NCBI RefSeq assembly: GCF_025369935.1 | Contig: NZ_CP104467.1 | Location: forward strand, 2,425,001-2,489,000 | DNA: 64,000 nt | Direction: 5' to 3' | Source of the DNA: Paenibacillus andongensis | GTDB lineage: Bacteria > Bacillota > Bacilli > Paenibacillales > NBRC-103111 | Part shown: positions 53,351-60,744 of the stretch, in pieces | Position numbering within the stretch: position 1 is the first letter of the stretch | Layout of the letters: each line of letters opens with the position of its first letter | Translations under genes and position numbers: made by a program | The notes under the pieces: model-generated | What the model saw: only the letters and a program-made list of their open reading frames with translations | The model's database searches: none | What the model was told of the DNA's origin: nothing

Positions 53351-55137
53351 ATTTGGACGATATCAAAAAAATCAAATCTAGTGTTAGACTTTCCGATTGC
53401 ACAACAGCTACTGACCGTGAGGTTACCGTAGAGAAATCTTGGGTGAATAATATTTTAAGCGCTAGAGTTGTCAATCGGTCTGATCATTCACTGCGGATTA
53501 AAGAGGTCGTGCTTTTTTCTGGGGATATGAACCTTGCCCACGATACGCCATTTTACGGTGAAGGCTTTCAAATGCTGACTCAATACGGAGGGACGCTTTC
53601 TTCGCCCTATGTGATCGGGGCTTACGGAAAAGATCGGGACTTCTTCCGGATCCCCGAAACTCCGTTTCATGAGAACTTATGGACGGTTTACAATCTGATG
53701 GCCTTGTCTCCCTCTCATGAGGAGCATTTGCTTATGGCCTTTACTTCATGCAATCGCTTTTCCGGCGAGTTTCGATTCAGAAATTCCTATATAGAAGTGA
53801 TTATGGATACAGAAGATTTAGAGCTGGGGCCTGGCCAGTCGTGGGAATTGGAGCCATTCATGTTTGCTTCCGGAGCGAACCGCGATCTGCTTTTTCAAGA
53901 ACTGGCTGAATGCCTTAATCGGAACCACCCCCGCATGCTTTATCCTGAAATTCCTACGGGATGGTGTTCCTATTATTGCCTTCGTCCAATAACTGCTGAG
54001 GGACTTTACGAGAATGCGCGCAGCATGGTCCAGCGAATACCTGAACTGAAGCGAATTCAAATCGATGGGGGCTATGCAGCAGCCGACGGCGACTTCTTAA
54101 TTCCGAGTGTCACGCTTGGAGATGACGTCAAAACGATTAGTGAAGGTATCCGAGCAACCGGGATTGAAGCTGCCGGCTACCTATCTCCCTTTATTGTAGA
54201 GCCGGGGTCGAAGCTGATGCTTGAGCATCCGGATTGGCTGGTTCAAGATCAGGAAGGCAAACCGTTCAATGGCATCGGTCAGAAAAAGAAGCTGCCCGAA
54301 AAGCAATGGTATATGCTGGACGGAACGCATCCAGAAGCCCAGAATTATTTGAGGTCAGCTGTCAGGGTTATGCATGATGAATGGGGATGGCGGTATTTCA
54401 AGCTGGATTTTCTGCAATACGGTGCTTTGCCAGGATGCCGTTACGACAAACAGGCAACGAGGATCGAAGCCTTTCGCAGTGGAATGAGGGCGATTATTGA
54501 TGAAGTCGGGCACGACAGCTTTGTTCTGGGGTGCAATGCTCCTTTCTGGCCGCTTCTTGGCTTAGTTCACGGGAACCGGGTGACCAATGATATTGCAAGA
54601 GACTGGAAACATGTCAGCGGCAATGCGAAGGAGCTCTTTCCTCGGAACTGGCAAAACGACACCTTGTGGTATAACGACCCGGATGTCATAGTCCTCGAAA
54701 GAGTAACGTTTCGTAACCAAACGATTAGCGGTGAAGTCATTGAGAAGAGATCGGAAATTTCAGATCAAGAGTTCGAATTTCATAAAGCCGTTATTCTAGC
54801 ATCCGGAGGGATGATCCTAAGCGGAGATTTAATTCCATCTCTATCCGAGGAAAATATTCGTGTATTGCAGAAGCTCTTGCCTCCAACTGGCAAAGCCGCC
54901 AGTTTTGACGACGATACTTATACGATTGGACGAATAAAATTGGAGGATCGTTATCTCATTTGCGTCTTCAATTTTGACGATCAGCCTAAAGATATCGAGA
55001 TCAGCTTGGATGGATGCTATCGGGTTTACGATTTTTGGACGGACGAGGAAGTAGGTACCTACACAAACGCGATGAAACTTTACAGCTTAGAATCTCATTG
55101 TGCCAAGGTATTTTATTATGAGATCGGTGTCTTTTAG
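53344..55137 (+). CDS. GH36-like alpha-galactosidase family hydrolase (copy 2, intact)
   Basis: Intact 597-aa member of the GH36/melibiase clan. Motifs: IPTGWCSYYC; RIQIDGGYAAADGDF; FKLDFLQYG with probable nucleophile Asp355; RVTNDIARDW with probable acid/base Asp416. There is no signal peptide. It starts inside the end of the oxidoreductase gene (overlap of 7 bp), so the two are translationally coupled. Comparison with block A shows which N-terminal residues that copy lost. Alpha-galactosidase is the default expectation, but the GH36 clan also has other specificities, and the company of an oxidoreductase and cupin suggests an unusual substrate. Confidence 0.87.
   Translation: MLNLDDIKKIKSSVRLSDCTTATDREVTVEKSWVNNILSARVVNRSDHSLRIKEVVLFSGDMNLAHDTPFYGEGFQMLTQYGGTLSSPYVIGAYGKDRDFFRIPETPFHENLWTVYNLMALSPSHEEHLLMAFTSCNRFSGEFRFRNSYIEVIMDTEDLELGPGQSWELEPFMFASGANRDLLFQELAECLNRNHPRMLYPEIPTGWCSYYCLRPITAEGLYENARSMVQRIPELKRIQIDGGYAAADGDFLIPSVTLGDDVKTISEGIRATGIEAAGYLSPFIVEPGSKLMLEHPDWLVQDQEGKPFNGIGQKKKLPEKQWYMLDGTHPEAQNYLRSAVRVMHDEWGWRYFKLDFLQYGALPGCRYDKQATRIEAFRSGMRAIIDEVGHDSFVLGCNAPFWPLLGLVHGNRVTNDIARDWKHVSGNAKELFPRNWQNDTLWYNDPDVIVLERVTFRNQTISGEVIEKRSEISDQEFEFHKAVILASGGMILSGDLIPSLSEENIRVLQKLLPPTGKAASFDDDTYTIGRIKLEDRYLICVFNFDDQPKDIEISLDGCYRVYDFWTDEEVGTYTNAMKLYSLESHCAKVFYYEIGVF
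53541..53671 (+). repeat. 131-bp stretch identical to 6603-6733
   Basis: Partner of the identical segment in block A. Bases on either side (position 53540 and 53672 onward) differ between the copies. Confidence 0.9.
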
Positions 55138-55166
55138 TTCTGTGGAAGTATGATGTGTCATTGCAT

Positions 55167-55216
55167 AAATACCGCCAGGGGATCTCCAATACAGGGGGAA
55201 CCGCTGGCTATTTCTT
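55167..55216 (+). terminator. Terminator of block G
   Basis: An imperfect hairpin with arms AAATA-CCGCCAG and CTGGC-TATTT and an inner TCTCC / GGGGA pair is followed by a T-rich tail. It lies 30 bp after the GH36-like gene. Confidence 0.65.
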
Positions 55217-55243
55217 CCGCTATCGCAGATCATAAAGAATAAA

Positions 55244-55272
55244 TTGACGAACAATTTAATTTGTCTTACAAT
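55244..55272 (+). promoter_or_regulatory. Sigma-A promoter of the glucarate operon with overlapping FadR-type operator
   Basis: TTGACG (55244-55249), 17 bp spacer, TACAAT (55267-55272). TTGTCTTACAA (55261-55271) is a palindrome of the GTnnnAC type bound by FadR-subfamily regulators and covers the -10 box. The same arrangement occurs before the regulator gene at 59845. Confidence 0.8.
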
Positions 55273-55336
55273 ATGATTTATTAATACTTATTTCCTTATT
55301 TTATATTATTTTTAATGAAGGGAAGAGAACAATTTG

Positions 55337-56701
55337 ATGCCGGATGTGAACCATGAGCAATTGAATAACCGTTTTTCAGGTACGCCGATCATTTCAGAAA
55401 TGCAGGTCATTCCTGTGGCGGGGTACGATAGCATGCTGCTTAATCTCAGCGGTGCACATGCTCCTTTCTTTACACGCAATATCATCATTCTTAAAGATAA
55501 CGCAGGCCATACGGGGGTTGGTGAGGTTCCGGGCGGTGAAAAGATTCGTCAAACACTAGAGGATGCACGGACGCTCGTCATTGGTCAATCCATCGGTCAA
55601 TATAATAACATTCTGAACACAGTACGCAAGCAGTTTGGTGATCGAGATGCTGGGGGACGCGGCTTGCAAACCTTTGATCTACGCATCACGATTCACGCCG
55701 TTACTGCTTTGGAAGCTGCACTGTTAGATATTCTGGGGAAATTCCTATGTGTTCCTGTTGCTGCGCTCCTTGGAGAGGGCCAGCAGCGTGACCGCGTAGA
55801 GATGTTAGGTTATTTGTTCTATATCGGCGATCGCAATCGGACGAAGCTTCCTTACTTGAGCGGGCAGGATAGCATGGATGACTGGACACGACTGCGCAAT
55901 GAGGAAGCGCTTACATCTGAAGCTGTCGTCAAACTGGCTGAAGCGGCCTACAAGCGATATGGCTTTAACGATTTCAAGCTGAAAGGCGGCGTGCTTCGCG
56001 GAGAAGAGGAGATCGAGGCTGTCACCGCGTTAGCCGAACGTTTTCCGCAAGCAAGAATAACGCTTGATCCTAACGGGGCGTGGTCTTTGTCGGAAGCAAT
56101 TCGCCTTTGTCGTGATCAACATCATGTACTGGCTTATGCCGAAGACCCTTGCGGTGCTGAAAATGGTTATTCTGGACGCGAGGTAATGGCAGAGTTTCGT
56201 CGTGCTACCGGGCTGCCGACAGCTACAAATATGATCGCTACGGATTGGCGCCAGATGGGACACACGATTCAAATGAACGCGGTTGATATTCCGCTTGCTG
56301 ATCCGCACTTCTGGACGATGCAAGGCTCTGTTCGAGTCGCTCAGATGTGTCATGAATGGGGACTGACGTGGGGATCGCATTCTAACAATCATTTTGATAT
56401 TTCACTGGCTATGTTTACTCATGTCGCTGCTGCTGCACCGGGAAAAATCACTGCTATCGATACCCATTGGATTTGGCAGGACGGACAGCGTCTGACCAAA
56501 GAGCCGTTCCAAATTGTCGGAGGCATGGTGGAAGTTCCGAACAGGCCAGGTCTTGGCATTGAGATTGATATGGTTGAAATTGAGAAAGCGCACCAGCTTT
56601 ATAAGGAGAAAGGGCTTGGAGCACGTGATGATGCGATGGCTATGCAGTATTTGATTCCTAGCTGGAAATTCGATCATAAACAGCCTTGCCTTGTAAGGTA
56701 A
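55337..56701 (+). CDS. gudD: Glucarate dehydratase
   Basis: Enolase-superfamily enzyme (454 aa) that removes water from D-glucarate (and often L-idarate) to give 5-keto-4-deoxyglucarate. Family features: [20 protein letters not shown] start, [20 protein letters not shown], the general base Lys in [11 protein letters not shown], metal-ligand acids in [10 protein letters not shown] and AYAEDPCG, and the catalytic His in [15 protein letters not shown] 55334 directly precedes the chosen ATG. It opens a four-gene catabolic series controlled by the FadR-type gene at 59845. The intact motifs make glucarate dehydratase far more likely than a sister mandelate-racemase-type enzyme. Confidence 0.93.
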   Translation: MPDVNHEQLNNRFSGTPIISEMQVIPVAGYDSMLLNLSGAHAPFFTRNIIILKDNAGHTGVGEVPGGEKIRQTLEDARTLVIGQSIGQYNNILNTVRKQFGDRDAGGRGLQTFDLRITIHAVTALEAALLDILGKFLCVPVAALLGEGQQRDRVEMLGYLFYIGDRNRTKLPYLSGQDSMDDWTRLRNEEALTSEAVVKLAEAAYKRYGFNDFKLKGGVLRGEEEIEAVTALAERFPQARITLDPNGAWSLSEAIRLCRDQHHVLAYAEDPCGAENGYSGREVMAEFRRATGLPTATNMIATDWRQMGHTIQMNAVDIPLADPHFWTMQGSVRVAQMCHEWGLTWGSHSNNHFDISLAMFTHVAAAAPGKITAIDTHWIWQDGQRLTKEPFQIVGGMVEVPNRPGLGIEIDMVEIEKAHQLYKEKGLGARDDAMAMQYLIPSWKFDHKQPCLVR

Positions 56702-56736
56702 GCGAGAAAATCAAATGAATTGAAGGAGAGATCACA

Positions 56737-57630
56737 ATGGACGTTAGTCTTATTCGCGGAGTCATACCGCCTATTGTTACACCCGTTGATGCTGATGAAT
56801 GCGTGGAAGAGCAGGGACTACGAAGGGTAGTCGAGCACGTTATCGCAGGAGGGGTGCACGGTATCCTTTCTTTAGGCAGTAATGGTGAATTTTACGGATT
56901 GGATCATGAGCAGCAGGAGCGGGCAGTTCGCATTACGATTGAGCAGGTTGCGGGCCGGGTGCCGGTATATATGGGGATTGGAGCCATCACGACTAAGGAA
57001 TGCGTTCAGTTAGCCAGATTAGGTGAATCGTTAAATGCCAAGGCGATAACGATATTGCCACCCATGTTTCTTGCGCCTTCGGAAGAAGAGTTGTATCAGC
57101 ATTTCCGTAAAGTAGCTGAAGCCACTGCTTTGCCAGTATTGCTTTATAACAATCCGGATCGCGTGGGGAATAATATTTCCGTTAACTTGATTGAACGGCT
57201 TGCCGATATTCCCAATATCGTCGGAGTGAAAGATAGCAGCGGAGATCTAACTTTGACTTCCGAGTATATCCGCAGAACACGGGAAAAGGGATTTAAGGTC
57301 ATGGCGGGAAGGGATGTTATGATCTTAGGCTCATTGGTTTACGGTGCTGTAGGTTGTGTGGCTTCAACGGCGAATATTGTGCCGGCATTGGTCGTTGAAA
57401 TTTACGAGAAGTTTATAGCCGGGGATCTAACGGGAGCTTTGGAAGCCCAGTTTAAGCTGGCTCCTCTTCGCATGGCTTCTAATCTGGCTAGTTTTCCGGT
57501 GGTGACCAAAGAGGCCATGAACCTTATCGGTCTTGAAGTGGGAGGCTCGATCTTGCCGAACACGAGCTGCTCCGAAATCAATAGAAATAAGCTTGCTGAC
57601 ATATTGAAGCAGATGGGAGCTCTTAAATGA
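56737..57630 (+). CDS. DapA/NAL-family lyase, probable 5-keto-4-deoxyglucarate aldolase
   Basis: TIM-barrel class I aldolase/dehydratase of 297 aa. The Schiff-base Lys is in NIVGVKDSSGDL (about residue 164) and the partner Tyr in LLYNNPDRVG. The family includes dihydrodipicolinate synthase, N-acetylneuraminate lyase and 5-keto-4-deoxyglucarate dehydratase. Here the next genes are tartronate semialdehyde reductase and glycerate kinase, not an alpha-ketoglutarate semialdehyde dehydrogenase. The coherent reading is aldol cleavage of 5-keto-4-deoxyglucarate to pyruvate and tartronate semialdehyde, the job done by the unrelated GarL in E. coli. The family is sure; the exact reaction is inferred from context. 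It overlaps the reductase gene by 4 bp. Confidence 0.85.
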   Translation: MDVSLIRGVIPPIVTPVDADECVEEQGLRRVVEHVIAGGVHGILSLGSNGEFYGLDHEQQERAVRITIEQVAGRVPVYMGIGAITTKECVQLARLGESLNAKAITILPPMFLAPSEEELYQHFRKVAEATALPVLLYNNPDRVGNNISVNLIERLADIPNIVGVKDSSGDLTLTSEYIRRTREKGFKVMAGRDVMILGSLVYGAVGCVASTANIVPALVVEIYEKFIAGDLTGALEAQFKLAPLRMASNLASFPVVTKEAMNLIGLEVGGSILPNTSCSEINRNKLADILKQMGALK

Positions 57631-58514
57631 AAATGAAAGTAGGATTCATTGGGTTGGGTATTATGGGTAAGCCCATGAGTAGAAACTTGTTGAAAGCGGG
57701 TTATGAGCTAGTTGTTCTCGATACAAGTAAGAGTGGTTCGGAGCTTGCAGCGGCGGGAGCCAAGACGGCCTCTACACCTAAAGCCTTGGCTGAGCTTGTG
57801 GATGTCATTATTACCATGCTGCCGAATTCACCGCAGGTGAATGAAGTAGTATTGGGCCCGAATGGCGTCATCGAAGGGGCTAAAACAGGAACCATCGTTG
57901 TCGATATGAGTTCGATCGCGCCTCTGACTAGCCAGGAGATCGCACGGAAGCTGGCGGAAAAAGGGATAGAAATGCTGGACGCTCCTGTGAGCGGGGGAGA
58001 GCCTAAGGCGATCGAGGGGACTCTTTCCGTGATGGTTGGCGGAAAGAAAGAAGTATTCGATCAATGCTATGATGTGTTAAAAGCAATGGCCGCCTCTGTT
58101 ATACGTACAGGAGACATCGGAGCTGGGAATGTGACCAAGCTGGCCAATCAGATCGTAGTTGCCATTAACATTGCCGCGATGTCCGAAGCGTTCGTGCTCG
58201 CCAGCAAGGTTGGTGTTCAGCCAGAGCTCGTTTATCAGGCGATTCGCGGCGGTTTAGCTGGCAGCACTGTCTTAGATGCAAAAGCGCCGCTGGTAATGGA
58301 TCGCAATTTTGACCCGGGATTCCGTATCAACCTGCACATAAAGGACTTGAGCAACGTCTTGGAAACCTCTCATGAAGTAGGCGTGCCTCTACCACTGACG
58401 GCTGCCGTTATGGAAATGATGCAGGCCTTGAAGGTGGATGGAATGGGTGATTGTGACCACGGGAGTTTGATTCGCTACTATGAGAAAATGGCCAAGGTCG
58501 AAGTTAATAGGTAA
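57627..58514 (+). CDS. garR: 2-hydroxy-3-oxopropionate (tartronate semialdehyde) reductase
   Basis: Beta-hydroxyacid dehydrogenase of 295 aa that reduces tartronate semialdehyde to D-glycerate with NAD(P)H. The cofactor motif is GFIGLGIMGKPMSRNLLKAG. The substrate motif DAPVSGGEPKAIEGTLSVMV and the catalytic Lys in GNVTKLANQIVV match the GarR/GlxR branch. It overlaps the lyase gene by ATGA and ends at a terminator before the kinase gene. Related 3-hydroxyisobutyrate dehydrogenases share the fold; the neighbours favour GarR. Confidence 0.9.
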   Translation: MKMKVGFIGLGIMGKPMSRNLLKAGYELVVLDTSKSGSELAAAGAKTASTPKALAELVDVIITMLPNSPQVNEVVLGPNGVIEGAKTGTIVVDMSSIAPLTSQEIARKLAEKGIEMLDAPVSGGEPKAIEGTLSVMVGGKKEVFDQCYDVLKAMAASVIRTGDIGAGNVTKLANQIVVAINIAAMSEAFVLASKVGVQPELVYQAIRGGLAGSTVLDAKAPLVMDRNFDPGFRINLHIKDLSNVLETSHEVGVPLPLTAAVMEMMQALKVDGMGDCDHGSLIRYYEKMAKVEVNR

Positions 58515-58524
58515 GCATCCATTA

Positions 58525-58560
58525 AAAACCTCTTATCACCTATAAGGGGTTTTCTTTGTT
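58525..58560 (+). terminator. Terminator between reductase and glycerate kinase genes
   Basis: AAAACCTCTTA / TAAGGGGTTTT (one G-U pair) with a 7-base loop and TTTCTTT tail. The kinase gene must be reached by read-through or have its own promoter in the 50 bp that follow. Confidence 0.8.
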
Positions 58561-58611
58561 AAAATAGAAGTATCAGATTTTTGTGCGCAATAAAGAGAGG
58601 AGAGAAGCACC

Positions 58612-59754
58612 ATGCGTATTATTTTGGCACCCGATTCATATAAAGGGAGCTTATCTGCCCGTGCTGTTGCTGATGCGATGGAACGGGGGATTCGGGATGT
58701 ATTTCCTGATGCTGCGGTGATCAAAGTACCTATAGCTGATGGCGGTGAAGGCACGGTAGAAACTCTTATAACGGCTACCAGTGGTCGAATGATCCAACAG
58801 AAAATAGTAGGACCTTTGGGTGAAGAAATTGACTCCTATTGGGGGATTCTCGGCGATGGAGAAACCGGGGTGATCGAGCTTGCGGCCGCATCCGGATTAC
58901 CATTGGTACCGAAGGAACAAAGGAACCCGCTGTTGACGACGACTTTTGGGACCGGACAATTAATTAAGGCGGCTCTCGATTACGGATTGCGTAAGCTAAT
59001 TATAGGTATCGGAGGCAGCGCAACCAATGACGGCGGAGCGGGAATAGCACAGGCCTTAGGAGTCAAATTCCTGGATTCGGATGACAATGAGCTATCCCAA
59101 GGCGGGGTGGCTCTTGCCAAGCTCGCACGAATTGATCTATCCAATTTAGATAAGCGTATTGCCGAAACGGATATTAAGGTCGCATGCGACGTCGATAACC
59201 CGCTGTACGGGCCGTTAGGTGCTTCCGCGGTTTTTGGTCCGCAAAAAGGTGCCACATCTGATATGGTGGCTCAATTAGATCATGCCCTTAAGAATTATGC
59301 GGCAGTTACCCAATTGGCAACACGCAGGGACGTTGCACTTATTCCGGGTGCCGGTGCAGCCGGCGGTGTAGGGGCAGGATTGTTGTTTTTCACGAATGCG
59401 AAGCTGACACCAGGCATTCAAATTGTGCTGGAGGCTGGCGATTTCGCTGAAAAGCTTAAGCAGGCGGATCTGGTCATAACCGGTGAAGGCTCCACCGACT
59501 TTCAAACCGCGCACGGTAAAGCCCCTGTTGGTGTGGCTAAGATCGCCAAGCAGGCGGGCATCCCGACGATCTGCTTGTCCGGCGGTTTAGGTAAAGGCGC
59601 TGAGGATGTACTTCAACATGGGATCGATGGTCTGATGAGTATTGTGCCTCGGCCCATGGAATTAGAGCAATGTATAGTATCGGCTGAAGAGCTTATTCAA
59701 GCTGCCACGGCTAGAATATGCAGATTGATAAGCATCGGAATCAAGATGAAATAA
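58612..59754 (+). CDS. garK: Glycerate kinase (GarK/GlxK type, probable 2-kinase)
   Basis: ATP-dependent kinase of 380 aa that phosphorylates D-glycerate, as the last step joining glucarate breakdown to glycolysis. It belongs to the GarK/GlxK class I family: IILAPDSYKGSLSARAVADA, IADGGEGTVETL, GIGGSATNDGGAGIAQALG and GAGAAGGVGAGL are all conserved. Members of this family that have been tested give 2-phosphoglycerate. AGAGGAGAGAAGC precedes the ATG. It lies after the reductase gene but beyond a terminator, so its level may be set separately. Confidence 0.93.
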   Translation: MRIILAPDSYKGSLSARAVADAMERGIRDVFPDAAVIKVPIADGGEGTVETLITATSGRMIQQKIVGPLGEEIDSYWGILGDGETGVIELAAASGLPLVPKEQRNPLLTTTFGTGQLIKAALDYGLRKLIIGIGGSATNDGGAGIAQALGVKFLDSDDNELSQGGVALAKLARIDLSNLDKRIAETDIKVACDVDNPLYGPLGASAVFGPQKGATSDMVAQLDHALKNYAAVTQLATRRDVALIPGAGAAGGVGAGLLFFTNAKLTPGIQIVLEAGDFAEKLKQADLVITGEGSTDFQTAHGKAPVGVAKIAKQAGIPTICLSGGLGKGAEDVLQHGIDGLMSIVPRPMELEQCIVSAEELIQAATARICRLISIGIKMK

Positions 59755-59775
59755 GTTCATAGCTATAGGACAACA

Positions 59776-59804
59776 TTGTTATTTTATCTAATTCGTCTTA
59801 CAAT
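59776..59804 (+). promoter_or_regulatory. Promoter of the FadR-type regulator with the same operator
   Basis: TTGTTA (59776-59781), 17 bp spacer, TACAAT (59799-59804). TCGTCTTACAA (59793-59803) differs by one base from the element before gudD and again covers the -10 box. About 22 of 24 bases around it match the upstream site. Autoregulation together with the catabolic genes is implied. Confidence 0.75.
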
Positions 59805-59844
59805 ATGATTATGCATTTTAGTCAGCTAGGAGAGAAGGGCAATT

Positions 59845-60546
59845 ATGGTAGAACTTAAAGGAAGCGTAGAATTGGAGACTGTTAAACGAAACACGCTGCC
59901 TAAGCAAGTCGTTGACAGCATTGTTCAGCTGCTGATCAGCGGTCAGCTTAAACCTGGTGATAAACTGCCGTCCGAGATGGAATTGATCGATATGTTAGGC
60001 GTGAGTCGGCCAGTTCTGCGGGAAGCATTAAGTTCGCTCGAAGCACTTGAAGTGATTACGAGAAAAACCCGTGGCGGTACCCATTTTAATAATAAAATCG
60101 GCAGCAATCCGTTCTCGGTGATGCTGGCTTTGTCCATTGGCAACCTTCCAGCGATCATCGAAGCACGAATGGCATTAGAATTGGGACTTGTGGCTATTGC
60201 GGCAGAAAAGATTACGAACGAGCAGTTGAAACGATTAAAGGAAACTATTGATGAAATTGCGGGCAGTGTAGATAACAACTATGGGGAAGCGGACAAAGAA
60301 TTTCATCGGATTATTGCAATGAGTGCGAACAATCCGATCATTGAAGGGATGATAGATCCGCTGCTTATAACCCATGACAAAATGGACAGACAAATTAGGC
60401 AACGTGAACGTGATGTAACGGTCCAATTTCATACTGATATCTATAATGCGCTCGTTAATCGGGATCCACAAGAAGCGTTTACTCATATGTACCGACATCT
60501 TAGTTATGTCCGAAATAAGCTATTGCAGGTATATCAAAACGAATAA
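59845..60546 (+). CDS. FadR-subfamily GntR transcriptional regulator of the glucarate genes
   Basis: Regulator of 233 aa. The N-terminal winged HTH (residues about 12-80) reads QLLISGQLKPGDKLPSEMEL, then LGVSRPVLREALSSLEALEV, typical of GntR. The C-terminal all-helical FCD domain contains ADKEFHRIIAMSANNPIIEG and a further His in RHLSYVRNK, possible metal ligands. AGGAGAG precedes the ATG. Its promoter and the gudD promoter share an element, so it is likely a repressor released by glucarate or a pathway intermediate. Two terminators follow. Confidence 0.9.
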   Translation: MVELKGSVELETVKRNTLPKQVVDSIVQLLISGQLKPGDKLPSEMELIDMLGVSRPVLREALSSLEALEVITRKTRGGTHFNNKIGSNPFSVMLALSIGNLPAIIEARMALELGLVAIAAEKITNEQLKRLKETIDEIAGSVDNNYGEADKEFHRIIAMSANNPIIEGMIDPLLITHDKMDRQIRQRERDVTVQFHTDIYNALVNRDPQEAFTHMYRHLSYVRNKLLQVYQNE

Positions 60547-60570
60547 GCGGTCCATGACGGTCCATTTATA

Positions 60571-60624
60571 AAGTCTGCCCAATCTCTCGCGACTGCGATA
60601 CAGAGACCAAGCAGACTTTTTTCA
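60571..60624 (+). terminator. Terminator after the FadR-type regulator
   Basis: AAGTCTGC / GCAGACTT outer stem and TCTCT / AGAGA inner stem, followed by TTTTTTC. Confidence 0.85.
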
Positions 60625-60628
60625 TTAC

Positions 60629-60656
60629 AAGGTCCTTGCGAAAGGGCCTTCTTTTA
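60629..60656 (+). terminator. Second terminator in tandem
   Basis: AAGGTCCTT / AAGGGCCTT stem (one G-U pair) with a 4-base loop and a CTTTTA tail, 5 bp after the first terminator. Confidence 0.65.
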
Positions 60657-60744
60657 CATAAACAAAATAACTTGTTAACGAGCAGCTTACACTCAAATGT
60701 TAAAATTCCCTTGACTTCAGTAAAAGTGAGAGCGGAGTGACAGT

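Noticed and set aside
59754..59844. Riboswitch upstream of the FadR-type regulator
   Set aside because: The 90-bp gap is fully explained by a promoter and operator, with no conserved aptamer-like fold evident.
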